A DNA stretch of 40,744 nt from Flavobacteriales bacterium (GTDB taxonomy: Bacteria; Bacteroidota; Bacteroidia; Flavobacteriales_D; Sanyastnellaceae), in the NCBI GenBank assembly GCA_019694805.1, contig JAIBBG010000029.1, positions 1-40,744 of the forward strand. Reading direction: 5' to 3'. The notes below the pieces were generated by a model. That model was not told the origin of the DNA. It did not search any database and saw nothing but the letters and a program-made list of their open reading frames with translations. The position numbers and the translations under genes were made by a program. Positions 33,938 through 40,744 of the stretch are shown here, one piece after another (positions within the stretch are counted from its first letter, which is position 1; the number at the start of each line of letters is the position of its first letter).

Positions 33938-34050
33938 ATTATGAATTATGAATTGTGGAGTATTGAGATAGCTGATGCATTTCTCTTCCAACACTTCCCT
34001 CACCATACACAATTCACCATTCATAATTCATAATTCATAATTCATAATTC
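33929..34050. repeat. Inverted AATTATGA-type repeat flanking the uppP stop
   Basis: The left arm (33929-33957) is three GAATTATGA-type units ending GAATTGTG. The right arm (34008-34050) is the inverse, CACAATTCACC followed by four ATTCATA units. The 50-bp middle has no feature. Together the arms can form a long hairpin. The left arm supplies the uppP stop; the right arm ends 3 bp before the next ATG. Similar tracts are, from memory, scattered in Bacteroidota genomes; this is likely a small mobile or slippage-prone repeat. Confidence 0.85.
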
Positions 34051-34053
34051 AAA

Positions 34054-34803
34054 ATGTTGATTTCCGCCGCCATCATCACCTACAACGAAGAACGCAACAT
34101 CGCAAGGTGCCTTGAGTCGTTGCGCGGCGTGGTGGATGAAATTGTGGTGGTCGATTCATTTTCCAAAGACCGCACAGAAGAGATCTGTTTGAAGTATGGT
34201 GCGCGATTTATTCCACATGCCTTCGAAGGTCATATTCAGCAGAAAAATTTCGCTATCGACCAAACTACAAATGACTGGGTGCTTTCATTGGATGCCGATG
34301 AAGCGCTGGATGAAGCGTTGAAGCAATCTATACTTGCCATCAAAACCAATCCTTCAGCGAAAGGGTATTCGATGAATCGACTTACCAATTACTGTGGCGC
34401 TTGGGTGCATCATTGTGGCTGGTATCCCGATACGAAAGTGCGACTGGTCCATAAGTCTTTTGCGCGATGGACCGGTATCAATCCACATGATCGGTTGGAT
34501 ATGTTGCAAGGAGAAAAACCGGAACATTTAAAGGGTGATATCCTCCATTATTCCTACTACACCATCGAAGACCATTATAAGCAGATTGAGTATTTTGGCA
34601 ACATTGCATCTCATGAATTGTTTCAGCGCGGTGTGAAAATTTCGAAGTTGATGGTTTATATGAAGGTGATCTCTCAATTTGTAAAAAGCTATTTTCTCAA
34701 ATTGGGAATTCTCGATGGTAAGACCGGCTGGACCATTTCACACATGTCGGCTTATGCGACGTACCGCAAATACACCAAATTGATAGAACGTTATCGCCAA
34801 TAA
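34054..34803 (+). CDS. Family 2 glycosyltransferase (WaaE/KdtX-like)
   Basis: The 249-aa glycosyltransferase has a GT-A fold: N-terminal IITYNEERNIARCLESL, then VVVDSFSKDRT and the metal/nucleotide-sugar motif D80-A-D82 in LSLDADEALD. The later GWYPDTKVRLV, GDILHYSYY and the basic C-terminus resemble LPS-core glycosyltransferases of the WaaE/KdtX type, which add a hexose to heptose. The donor sugar is not predictable. It is cytoplasmic, probably membrane-associated. Its stop TAA is directly followed by the ATG of the GT9 gene, so the two are coupled. The start lies immediately after the inverted repeat, so its promoter is unclear. Confidence 0.9.
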   Translation: MLISAAIITYNEERNIARCLESLRGVVDEIVVVDSFSKDRTEEICLKYGARFIPHAFEGHIQQKNFAIDQTTNDWVLSLDADEALDEALKQSILAIKTNPSAKGYSMNRLTNYCGAWVHHCGWYPDTKVRLVHKSFARWTGINPHDRLDMLQGEKPEHLKGDILHYSYYTIEDHYKQIEYFGNIASHELFQRGVKISKLMVYMKVISQFVKSYFLKLGILDGKTGWTISHMSAYATYRKYTKLIERYRQ

Positions 34804-35805
34804 ATGTTGAATCCGAAATCAATCATCATATCGCGAACTGACAGCATTGGAGATGTTGTTCTCACCTTGCCGATGTGTGGCATCATCAAGGAAAAATTTC
34901 CGGGATGCAGGATATACTTTTTATCGAAGGCTTATACAAAATCCATTGTGGAATCTTGTGTACATGTGGATGAATATATCGATTGGGATGACATGCAAAA
35001 GCAAAGTCCCGGTGCACAGATTGCCATTTTACAAGCGACAAAAGCAGAGGTCATCATCCATGTATTTCCGAGAAAAGAAGTGTTGTGGTTAGCCAAGCGC
35101 GCCCGAATTCCAATGCGCATTGCCACTGGTCGCCGATTGAATACCATCAGCAAATGCAATCGTTTGGTTTTTTTCTCCAGAAAATCATCACCACTTCACG
35201 AATCACAACTCAATCTGAAATTACTGAAGCCGCTGGGTATTGAAACCGAATACGCGTTGAATGACCTCATAGGATATTATGGTTTTACTCGGGTGGATGA
35301 AAAGGCAAGACAGAAGGTGAGTGGAGATCTTGCCGCATTTGACCCTAAGAAGAAGAAAATCATTTTGCATCCATTATCAAAAGGCAGTGCTTCGGATTGG
35401 AGTATCGATTATTATCACAGTTTGGCAACATTGCTTGCACCGGATAAGTTCGATGTATTCATCACAGGAACGCAGGAAGAAGGTGATAAAATTCGTCTCG
35501 CTTGGAAGCCGGATGATAAACATGTGCACGATATGACTGGTCGTTATACGCTCGCTGAGTTGATCGCATTCATACGTCAATGTGATGGGCTCGTTGCCGC
35601 AAGCACCGGTCCTCTGCATATTGCTTCAGCTTGCGGTATTCATGCTTTCGGTTTGTATTCTCCAAAGCGTCCAATACATCCTGGTCGTTGGTCTCCGGTG
35701 GGAAAAAATGCCCATGTTATTGTTGCGGAAAAACATCCGGCTAAAGGTCAGAAGCTGGCTATTTCACCGGACGAAGTGTATGCAGTGATATCTTCCTTTT
35801 TATAA
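34804..35805 (+). CDS. Family 9 glycosyltransferase (heptosyltransferase-like)
   Basis: The 333-aa GT9 member has the GT-B layout: N-terminal SRTDSIGDVVLTLPMCGIIK, the linker block ILHPLSKGSASDWSIDYYH, and the C-terminal donor-binding VAASTGPLHIASACGIHAFG with the typical YSPKRPIHP. Relatives transfer heptose to Kdo or core heptose of lipopolysaccharide; the acceptor here is inferred from the neighbourhood. It follows the GT2 gene with no gap. Its last 47 bp overlap the 3' end of the O-antigen ligase gene on the opposite strand. Confidence 0.92.
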   Translation: MLNPKSIIISRTDSIGDVVLTLPMCGIIKEKFPGCRIYFLSKAYTKSIVESCVHVDEYIDWDDMQKQSPGAQIAILQATKAEVIIHVFPRKEVLWLAKRARIPMRIATGRRLNTISKCNRLVFFSRKSSPLHESQLNLKLLKPLGIETEYALNDLIGYYGFTRVDEKARQKVSGDLAAFDPKKKKIILHPLSKGSASDWSIDYYHSLATLLAPDKFDVFITGTQEEGDKIRLAWKPDDKHVHDMTGRYTLAELIAFIRQCDGLVAASTGPLHIASACGIHAFGLYSPKRPIHPGRWSPVGKNAHVIVAEKHPAKGQKLAISPDEVYAVISSFL

Positions 35806-37360
35806 CCAGAAACACAAAAAAGAAACCGAAAAACATCACACCTGCCTGTGATTCCAGGGTGTCTTCCGTAAAAAACGACATGGTGGCAATGATCATGAAA
35901 GCATTGAATAGCAGATTGCGTTTGTTTTTTTTCCAGCTCGCAAAAAGCATGATGCAAAATGCAATCAATCCGAATATACCGTAAGTGATCCAAATCGTCA
36001 TGAATTGATTGTGGGCGCGCAATCTGAACTCAGGATCAAGTTTGGTTTTTAATTCGTCGTACTTCGCAGCAAAAGATTTTTTCACATCGCCAGTACCTAC
36101 ACCAAACAACGGATGATCAGCGATGATGGCAGATCCGGTCTTCCAAAATTCGAGTCGCTGTATTACACTGTGACCATTGGGATTGCCACCGGCGATATAA
36201 TTGGACCATTCAAAAAACACACGGTTCATTCTCGACTTCAATCCACCGCGGTTTTTTTCTTCCGGAGAGGTATACCCTTGTTCAATGAGGTATATATCAT
36301 CATCACTGAGGGCGCGCAATCCATCAAGGTCTTTACGAAGTCCTTTGTTGGCGAGGTATCTGATCAAAGTTCCTTTGAGCAAATGTCCCCGTGCATCGGT
36401 GCTGTCCGGATAAAGATCAGAACGTTCGAGCCAGCCTTGATACAATTCACCCCAAGCAATGTATGTCATGATGTAGTGACCATTTTCGATAGCGGGATAT
36501 TCTGCAAAATGCTGGTAAGCATCGCCACGTAAAGTGTGTGTTTCTAAATTTTTCCAATCGGGTTCTGCTACATCAAAATACTTGAGGTATGCTGAGCGCA
36601 GGTATAGAAATGAAGCCAGAGGAATAGCAATCAGAAGAAACAAAGTAGAATATCGCAAGCTCAAAATCTTTGTTTTCATCAGTGTTCTGATGAGAGCCCA
36701 GAGCATCACCACACCCAACACCATGATTCCAGTAATGCTTCCAATGATGTAGAGAAAATAAAGGAATAAGCTGGATAGAATCACAGTAAATGGTTTACCC
36801 ATTGGTTTATTCCAAGCTTCTACGGCTGTTACGCATAATCCAAAAATCAGCAACAGGCTAAATCTTACATGAGAAATGAATACAGAAATTTCGCGGATAT
36901 TGTTATAAGGTTTCGGATTGATGCGGAAATAAATGAGCAGACACCAGATTACAGCAAAAGACAGGCTCAATAGAAAAACGCCAAGTGTTTGTCTGTATTC
37001 GTGATCGGTGATGGGATCGAGCGTTGTGAGAAGGAAAGGTAAGATGAGCAGGGGGAGTTTCATGCGCAAATCCCAGGCAGCATATCCGAAATCAGTTGTC
37101 CATATCAAACCAATTATAGGTAGCAAATAGAATGCGGCCAACATCCATGCGTTTCTGTTTTGCAGAAACATCTGAAATCGGTTGTTCCATTTTTTGCCTT
37201 GTTGAATATCTGTGATCACTTGCAAGACCCACACGCCACCCAACCAAAACATCGCTACCGACATCACAAAGTTGCTCAAAGGCAAAGCTGCCACGAGGCC
37301 CGCCAGACCAAGCCTGTGAAGAATGTTGAGCGTTGTTTTCCAGTTTTGACTTTGCCACAT
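35759..37360 (-). CDS. O-antigen ligase-like membrane protein (Wzy_C)
   Basis: The 533-aa protein has about ten membrane spans and one large periplasmic loop (about 265-445). The loop end carries the Wzy_C features: HPLFGVGTGDV near 419 and RAHNQFMTIWITYGIFGL near 446-464, with conserved His-Asn. Such proteins either join O-antigen to lipid A-core (WaaL) or polymerise sugars (Wzy); the sequence does not settle which. The downstream convergent GT9/GT2 pair supports a role in LPS. Its 3' end overlaps the GT9 gene by 47 bp. The start at 37360 leaves 63 bp to the S41 peptidase stop. Confidence 0.85.
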   Translation of the reverse strand: MWQSQNWKTTLNILHRLGLAGLVAALPLSNFVMSVAMFWLGGVWVLQVITDIQQGKKWNNRFQMFLQNRNAWMLAAFYLLPIIGLIWTTDFGYAAWDLRMKLPLLILPFLLTTLDPITDHEYRQTLGVFLLSLSFAVIWCLLIYFRINPKPYNNIREISVFISHVRFSLLLIFGLCVTAVEAWNKPMGKPFTVILSSLFLYFLYIIGSITGIMVLGVVMLWALIRTLMKTKILSLRYSTLFLLIAIPLASFLYLRSAYLKYFDVAEPDWKNLETHTLRGDAYQHFAEYPAIENGHYIMTYIAWGELYQGWLERSDLYPDSTDARGHLLKGTLIRYLANKGLRKDLDGLRALSDDDIYLIEQGYTSPEEKNRGGLKSRMNRVFFEWSNYIAGGNPNGHSVIQRLEFWKTGSAIIADHPLFGVGTGDVKKSFAAKYDELKTKLDPEFRLRAHNQFMTIWITYGIFGLIAFCIMLFASWKKNKRNLLFNAFMIIATMSFFTEDTLESQAGVMFFGFFFVFLVIKRKISLHTLRPVK

Positions 37361-37423
37361 ACGAACTGCTGATGGTTTTTTCTATGATTGAAAATGATGT
37401 GTTGGCCACATCACCATCATGCA

Positions 37424-39097
37424 TCAATTCTTGTTGGAAGGTCCTTGCAGGATAGGTTGCAATCCGGCGGAAAACGTATTAGCAGCGCGTTTGATGCAAG
37501 GATCCATCGGAAGTGCGTTTTGTGCTCTTCCTGTTTGATAGTAATAACGCGCTACAATTTCATTCTCCAAATATTCTTTGATTTGGGCTTTGAATTTGAT
37601 GAGGTCTGGTTCCTTCTTCGGTTCAATCTGAGCGAATAAAGCGTCGAACTGTTTTTCTGAACCTTCATAGTAATGCTCTTCCCTAGCGGTTTTTTTCAGT
37701 TCTTCGAAAATCTGTTCTGTGCCTGTTTCGTATTGAAAGTCTTTGCTCTTCGCATAATTCACAAAATCCTCATATTCTGAATCGGTGAGCTTAAAACCCG
37801 AAGCTGGTGCAATTGAAGCATGATTGGTTTTATAAAGGGTTACCCAATGAAACACCACCCAGTTTTGAACAAGTGAAGCAAGGATGTGTGATCCTTCTTC
37901 CTGTTTTACTTCGATATCTGGAGCGATACCTCGACCGTCAGTAACTGTTCTACCGTTTTTGGTTTTGAAAGTTTTAATCAATGAATCAGCCTTGGCTACA
38001 ACAGCTCCGGTTTCTTCATCACGATGCGAATAATCCAGTCGCTGGATGCAACGTCCGCTAGGGGTATAGTATTTGGCAACGGTCAGTTTGAGTTTGCTGT
38101 TGTAAGCAAGATCTTTTGTCTGTTGAACAAGGCCTTTGCCATATGATTCTTCACCGAGAATAACAGCGCGATCGAGGTCTTGTAAACTGCCACTCACAAT
38201 TTCTGATGCAGAAGCCGACATGCCATCCACCATCACGATCAGCGGAATTTGTGTGTCGATAGGTTCATTGATGGCCGTATAGGTTTTATTCCACTCATCA
38301 ATTTTTCCCTTGGTGCGAACGATTTCAGTTCCTTTAGGCACGAAGAAATTCACAATTGCAATCGCTTCACGCAACAAACCACCGCCATTGCCACGAAGGT
38401 CGAGGATGAGTTTTTGCATATTGCGTTTTTTCAAGTCCATAAAAGCTGAACGCACTTCCTGACTTGCTGTCTGCGTGAAGCCATTGAGTTTGATATAGCC
38501 TGTTGCGCTGTCAGCGAGAAGTGTATAAAACGGCACATCTGGAATCTTGATTTCTTCTCGTGTGATTTTGATGTTTCGAGTTGATGTTTCTCCCGGTCTT
38601 TGAATGGTCAATTCTACCTCACTGCCCGGCTGGCCGGTAAGCTGATCCGTAATTTCCTCATGCGTTTTGCCCTGAACCGATTTTCCATTGATGCTAAGCA
38701 CCACATCTCCGGCAAGTAAACCAGATTTCACTGCCGCATATCCTTCATAAGGTTCGGTGATGGTGATTTTGCCCTCAATGGTATTCACCAATGTGCCGAT
38801 GCCACCGTATTGTCCGGTTTGCATGAACATGGCATCTTCGATCTTTGATTCGGGATAATAGACCGTGTAGGGATCGAGCGATTTTAACATCGCGTCGATA
38901 CCAGTTTTCATCAACGCACCTGGTTTTGTGCCATCCACGTAATAGATGTTCAGTTCTTTGTAGAGCGAAGTGAAAATTTCCATGTTTTTGGAAATCTCAA
39001 AAAACTCTTCCGGCAGGGCGGCCGAGATCAATCCTGTGGCGAGTACAACTATTGCGACGAATTTTCTGAAACGGGTACGCAGTAATGTTTTCATCAT
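37424..39097 (-). CDS. S41 family C-terminal processing protease (CtpA/Prc-like)
   Basis: The 557-aa periplasmic protease has an N-terminal membrane/signal segment (about 11-28). A PDZ domain (about 95-185; GLLAGDVVLSINGKSVQGKT) precedes the catalytic S41 core. The nucleophile is S298 in SASASEIVSG and the general base K321 in ESYGKGLVQQ, with Q325 next. LDLRGNGGGLLREA precedes them. A long C-terminal region (about 400-545) is charged and mostly helical. Such proteases cleave at C-termini of unfolded or lipoprotein substrates. The start may be 39097 or the next Met codon at 39094. It follows rnpA after 39 bp, so cotranscription is likely. Confidence 0.94.
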   Translation of the reverse strand: MMKTLLRTRFRKFVAIVVLATGLISAALPEEFFEISKNMEIFTSLYKELNIYYVDGTKPGALMKTGIDAMLKSLDPYTVYYPESKIEDAMFMQTGQYGGIGTLVNTIEGKITITEPYEGYAAVKSGLLAGDVVLSINGKSVQGKTHEEITDQLTGQPGSEVELTIQRPGETSTRNIKITREEIKIPDVPFYTLLADSATGYIKLNGFTQTASQEVRSAFMDLKKRNMQKLILDLRGNGGGLLREAIAIVNFFVPKGTEIVRTKGKIDEWNKTYTAINEPIDTQIPLIVMVDGMSASASEIVSGSLQDLDRAVILGEESYGKGLVQQTKDLAYNSKLKLTVAKYYTPSGRCIQRLDYSHRDEETGAVVAKADSLIKTFKTKNGRTVTDGRGIAPDIEVKQEEGSHILASLVQNWVVFHWVTLYKTNHASIAPASGFKLTDSEYEDFVNYAKSKDFQYETGTEQIFEELKKTAREEHYYEGSEKQFDALFAQIEPKKEPDLIKFKAQIKEYLENEIVARYYYQTGRAQNALPMDPCIKRAANTFSAGLQPILQGPSNKN

Positions 39098-39136
39098 GTG
39101 TTATTGTTGTTTGACAGTGCTTTCCGGGAATTTGTC

Positions 39137-39565
39137 CTATGCCTCATTTTCCGGACTGACCGCATTTTGTCGTGATAATTCCACGCAGAAACGCTGAATC
39201 AGGTCAGAAATTTTACCATGTGCATAAGGTTGGTTCGGAAGCTGACGTCCGGTAAAAATAAAATGAAGTGCGGCCTGCTTTCCGGAGGTTTCCAGCGAAC
39301 TATAAACAATGTGTTTTTGTTTACGATAGGCTTCCTTCATGAGTCTTTTCGCGCGATTGCGGTCGTGGGCGCGTTTAAATATCCTTTTACTCACACTGAA
39401 CATAGCCTGCGCAGGGAAGGTGCAGGGTAACTCGGTGAAATGGTAAACGAGAATAATCGCAGGACTCTTGATCGCAATGCCACTTGCGTGTAAAGCGTCA
39501 ATGATTTTTTTCCGGGAAAGTCTTTCTTCCTTTCCAAGGGTATTTCGGATTTTTTTTTCCTGCAC
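39137..39565 (-). CDS. rnpA: Ribonuclease P protein component
   Basis: The 142-aa basic protein assists RNase P RNA in maturing tRNA 5' ends. The N-terminal ERLSRKKIIDAL, the middle FSVSKRIFKRAHDRNRAKRL with the family RNR box, and MKEAYRKQK are intact. The C-terminal portion has the usual helix LIQRFCVEL. The start is a GTG (39565), the only one fitting the family. TAATTTCG (39577-39570) lies 4 nt upstream as a possible -7 box. The following gene is the S41 protease. It is divergent from hemN. rpmH, its usual partner, is not in view. Confidence 0.95.
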   Translation of the reverse strand: MQEKKIRNTLGKEERLSRKKIIDALHASGIAIKSPAIILVYHFTELPCTFPAQAMFSVSKRIFKRAHDRNRAKRLMKEAYRKQKHIVYSSLETSGKQAALHFIFTGRQLPNQPYAHGKISDLIQRFCVELSRQNAVSPENEA

Positions 39566-39669
39566 GTGGCGAAATTAGCGGATCATGACCTGTCTGATTT
39601 CACTTTTTCAAAGGGATCACTGATTTCCGTCATGAATTGAACTACATTAGATCAAATCTGGTTTGAACC

Positions 39670-39677
39670 TATGTTTG
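39670..39677 (+). promoter_or_regulatory. Putative -7 element of hemN (TATGTTTG)
   Basis: TATGTTTG fits TAnnTTTG and ends 12 nt before the hemN ATG, implying a very short leader. No -33 TTG at the correct distance was found. Confidence 0.3.
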
Positions 39678-39689
39678 CTACTTGCGCCA

Positions 39690-40744
39690 ATGATCACCAC
39701 CAGCAAAGCATTCATTCGCAAATACAATGTCCCTGGTCCGAGGTATACGAGTTACCCCACTGTACCATTTTGGGACGAAACCGGGATCAGCCTTGCTCAG
39801 TGGAAGCATGACATAGTCAAGTCATTTATGGCTACCAATAGCTCGGAAGGATTGAGCCTTTACATTCACCTGCCATTTTGTGAAAGCCTTTGTACGTTTT
39901 GCGGTTGTCATAAACGCATCACCAAACGCCATGATGTAGAAGTTCCGTACATCGATACGCTGCTGGCCGAGTGGAAGCTTTACAAAGATTTGCTCCGACA
40001 CAAACCGCGTATTCATGAATTGCATTTGGGTGGTGGTACACCAACGTTTTTCAGTCCGGAGAATTTGAGGAAGTTGATCAACGGCATTTTGGATGGTAGT
40101 GAATTGACCCAGGATTACGAATTCGGTTTCGAAGGTCATCCAAACAACACGACCACAGAGCATCTTCAGGTATTGTATGATCTTGGATTCAGGCGGTGCA
40201 GTTTTGGTGTGCAGGATTATGATGCCGAAGTACAGCGTGTTATTCACCGCATACAGCCGTTGGAAAATGTAAAACGCGTAACTGAAGAAGCCCGAAGAAT
40301 AGGATATACTTCCATCAGTCACGATCTGGTGTTTGGATTACCGAAACAAACCTTGCAGGGAGTATTGGAAAACATCCGCATTACCGGTGAACTGAGGCCC
40401 GATCGTATTGCCTTTTATAGTTATGCTCATGTGCCTTGGATCAAAGGATTGGGTCAGCGAGGATATGATGAAAAAGATTTACCTGCTGATGAAGTGAAAC
40501 GCGAATTGTACGAGCAAGGAAAGTTGATGTTGATGGAAATGGGATATGAAGAAATCGGCATGGACCATTTTGCGTTGAAAACAGATTCACTTTACCGTGC
40601 GATGCAAACAGGCACATTACATCGCAATTTTATGGGATATACATCCGGAAAAACGCAACTGATGATAGGTTTGGGTATGTCGTCTATCAGTGACAGTTGG
40701 TACAGTTTCGCGCAGAACGAAAAAAGTGTAGAAGACTATGAAGC
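39690..40744 (+). CDS. hemN: Oxygen-independent coproporphyrinogen III oxidase, 3' end cut by window
   Basis: The visible 351 codons belong to a radical-SAM enzyme that makes protoporphyrinogen IX from coproporphyrinogen III without oxygen. The cluster motif is C64-x3-C68-x2-C71-x-C73 in the form CESLCTFCGC. HLGGGTPTFF, the acidic EGHPNNTT and RCSFGVQDYDAEVQ follow, with HDLVFGLPKQT. The N-terminal KYNVPGPRYTSYPT is the HemN signature. About 100 residues are missing at the right edge. The start at 39690 is the first ATG in frame; another ATG at 39671 is in a different frame. The neighbour rnpA is unrelated in function. Confidence 0.95.
   Translation, partial: MITTSKAFIRKYNVPGPRYTSYPTVPFWDETGISLAQWKHDIVKSFMATNSSEGLSLYIHLPFCESLCTFCGCHKRITKRHDVEVPYIDTLLAEWKLYKDLLRHKPRIHELHLGGGTPTFFSPENLRKLINGILDGSELTQDYEFGFEGHPNNTTTEHLQVLYDLGFRRCSFGVQDYDAEVQRVIHRIQPLENVKRVTEEARRIGYTSISHDLVFGLPKQTLQGVLENIRITGELRPDRIAFYSYAHVPWIKGLGQRGYDEKDLPADEVKRELYEQGKLMLMEMGYEEIGMDHFALKTDSLYRAMQTGTLHRNFMGYTSGKTQLMIGLGMSSISDSWYSFAQNEKSVEDYE

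Noticed and set aside
39822..40322. 166-codon minus-strand ORF opposite hemN
   Set aside because: It lies fully inside the radical-SAM gene in antisense; the hemN reading has all cluster motifs.

Overview
The window reads as chromosomal DNA of a Bacteroidota bacterium; order and genus cannot be fixed from the sequence. Evidence: three large secreted proteins end in a type IX secretion (T9SS) type A sorting domain with the YPNP/FPNP signature; murF and alr are fused; DUF4292 and DUF3098 are Bacteroidota families; a periplasmic-propeller LytS-type kinase is paired with a LytTR regulator; and promoter-like elements follow the Bacteroidota TTG-N19/20-TAnnTT(T/C)G pattern. No phage, plasmid, transposase, CRISPR, tRNA or rRNA gene was seen.

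Layout. 1-7198: yebC (cut by the left edge), thymidine kinase, MurF-Alr fusion, a T9SS-exported subtilisin-like protein and an overlapping PLP-dependent deaminase/desulfhydrase. 7199-7408: a convergent gap packed with hairpins. 7409-15656: a 1479-aa cysteine-rich PKD surface protein, divergent from a propeller histidine kinase and its LytTR response regulator. 15667-20705 (minus): a tight four-gene run of sugar nucleotidyltransferase, TPR lipoprotein, DUF4292 lipoprotein and EnvC-like protein. 20795-22273: an MtfA-like peptidase with an added SEC-C motif, then a small exported protein. 22608-26195: a second large T9SS protein, which shares its C-terminal third with the 1479-aa protein. 26358-29096: a CAP-domain protein, a UbiA-like membrane protein, a repeat-filled 628-bp gap and a DEDDh exonuclease. 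29175-31869 (minus): the translation run rplM-rpsI-rpsB-tsf. 32043-37360: a methyltransferase-like gene, DUF3098, uppP, two glycosyltransferases and an O-antigen ligase-like protein. 37424-40744: S41 protease, rnpA and divergent hemN (cut by the right edge).

How it fits together. Much of the window concerns the envelope: D-Ala and UDP-MurNAc-pentapeptide synthesis (MurF-Alr), undecaprenyl phosphate recycling (UppP), LPS core/O-antigen assembly (GT2, GT9, ligase), septal amidase activation (EnvC-like) and surface display through T9SS. The rest is housekeeping: translation, RNase P, thymidine salvage and haem synthesis.

Most unusual signals: (1) a C-terminal two-module block shared by two otherwise different T9SS surface proteins; (2) a 92-bp near-tandem repeat array ending in a 39-bp-arm inverted repeat at 28039-28506; (3) a subtilisin-like protein with Glu at the expected catalytic Asp; (4) stacked hairpins in the rpsB leader and at the 7.2-7.4 kb convergent junction; (5) an inverted AATTATGA-type repeat that supplies the uppP stop codon. 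No clearly new multi-gene system was found; these are leads.
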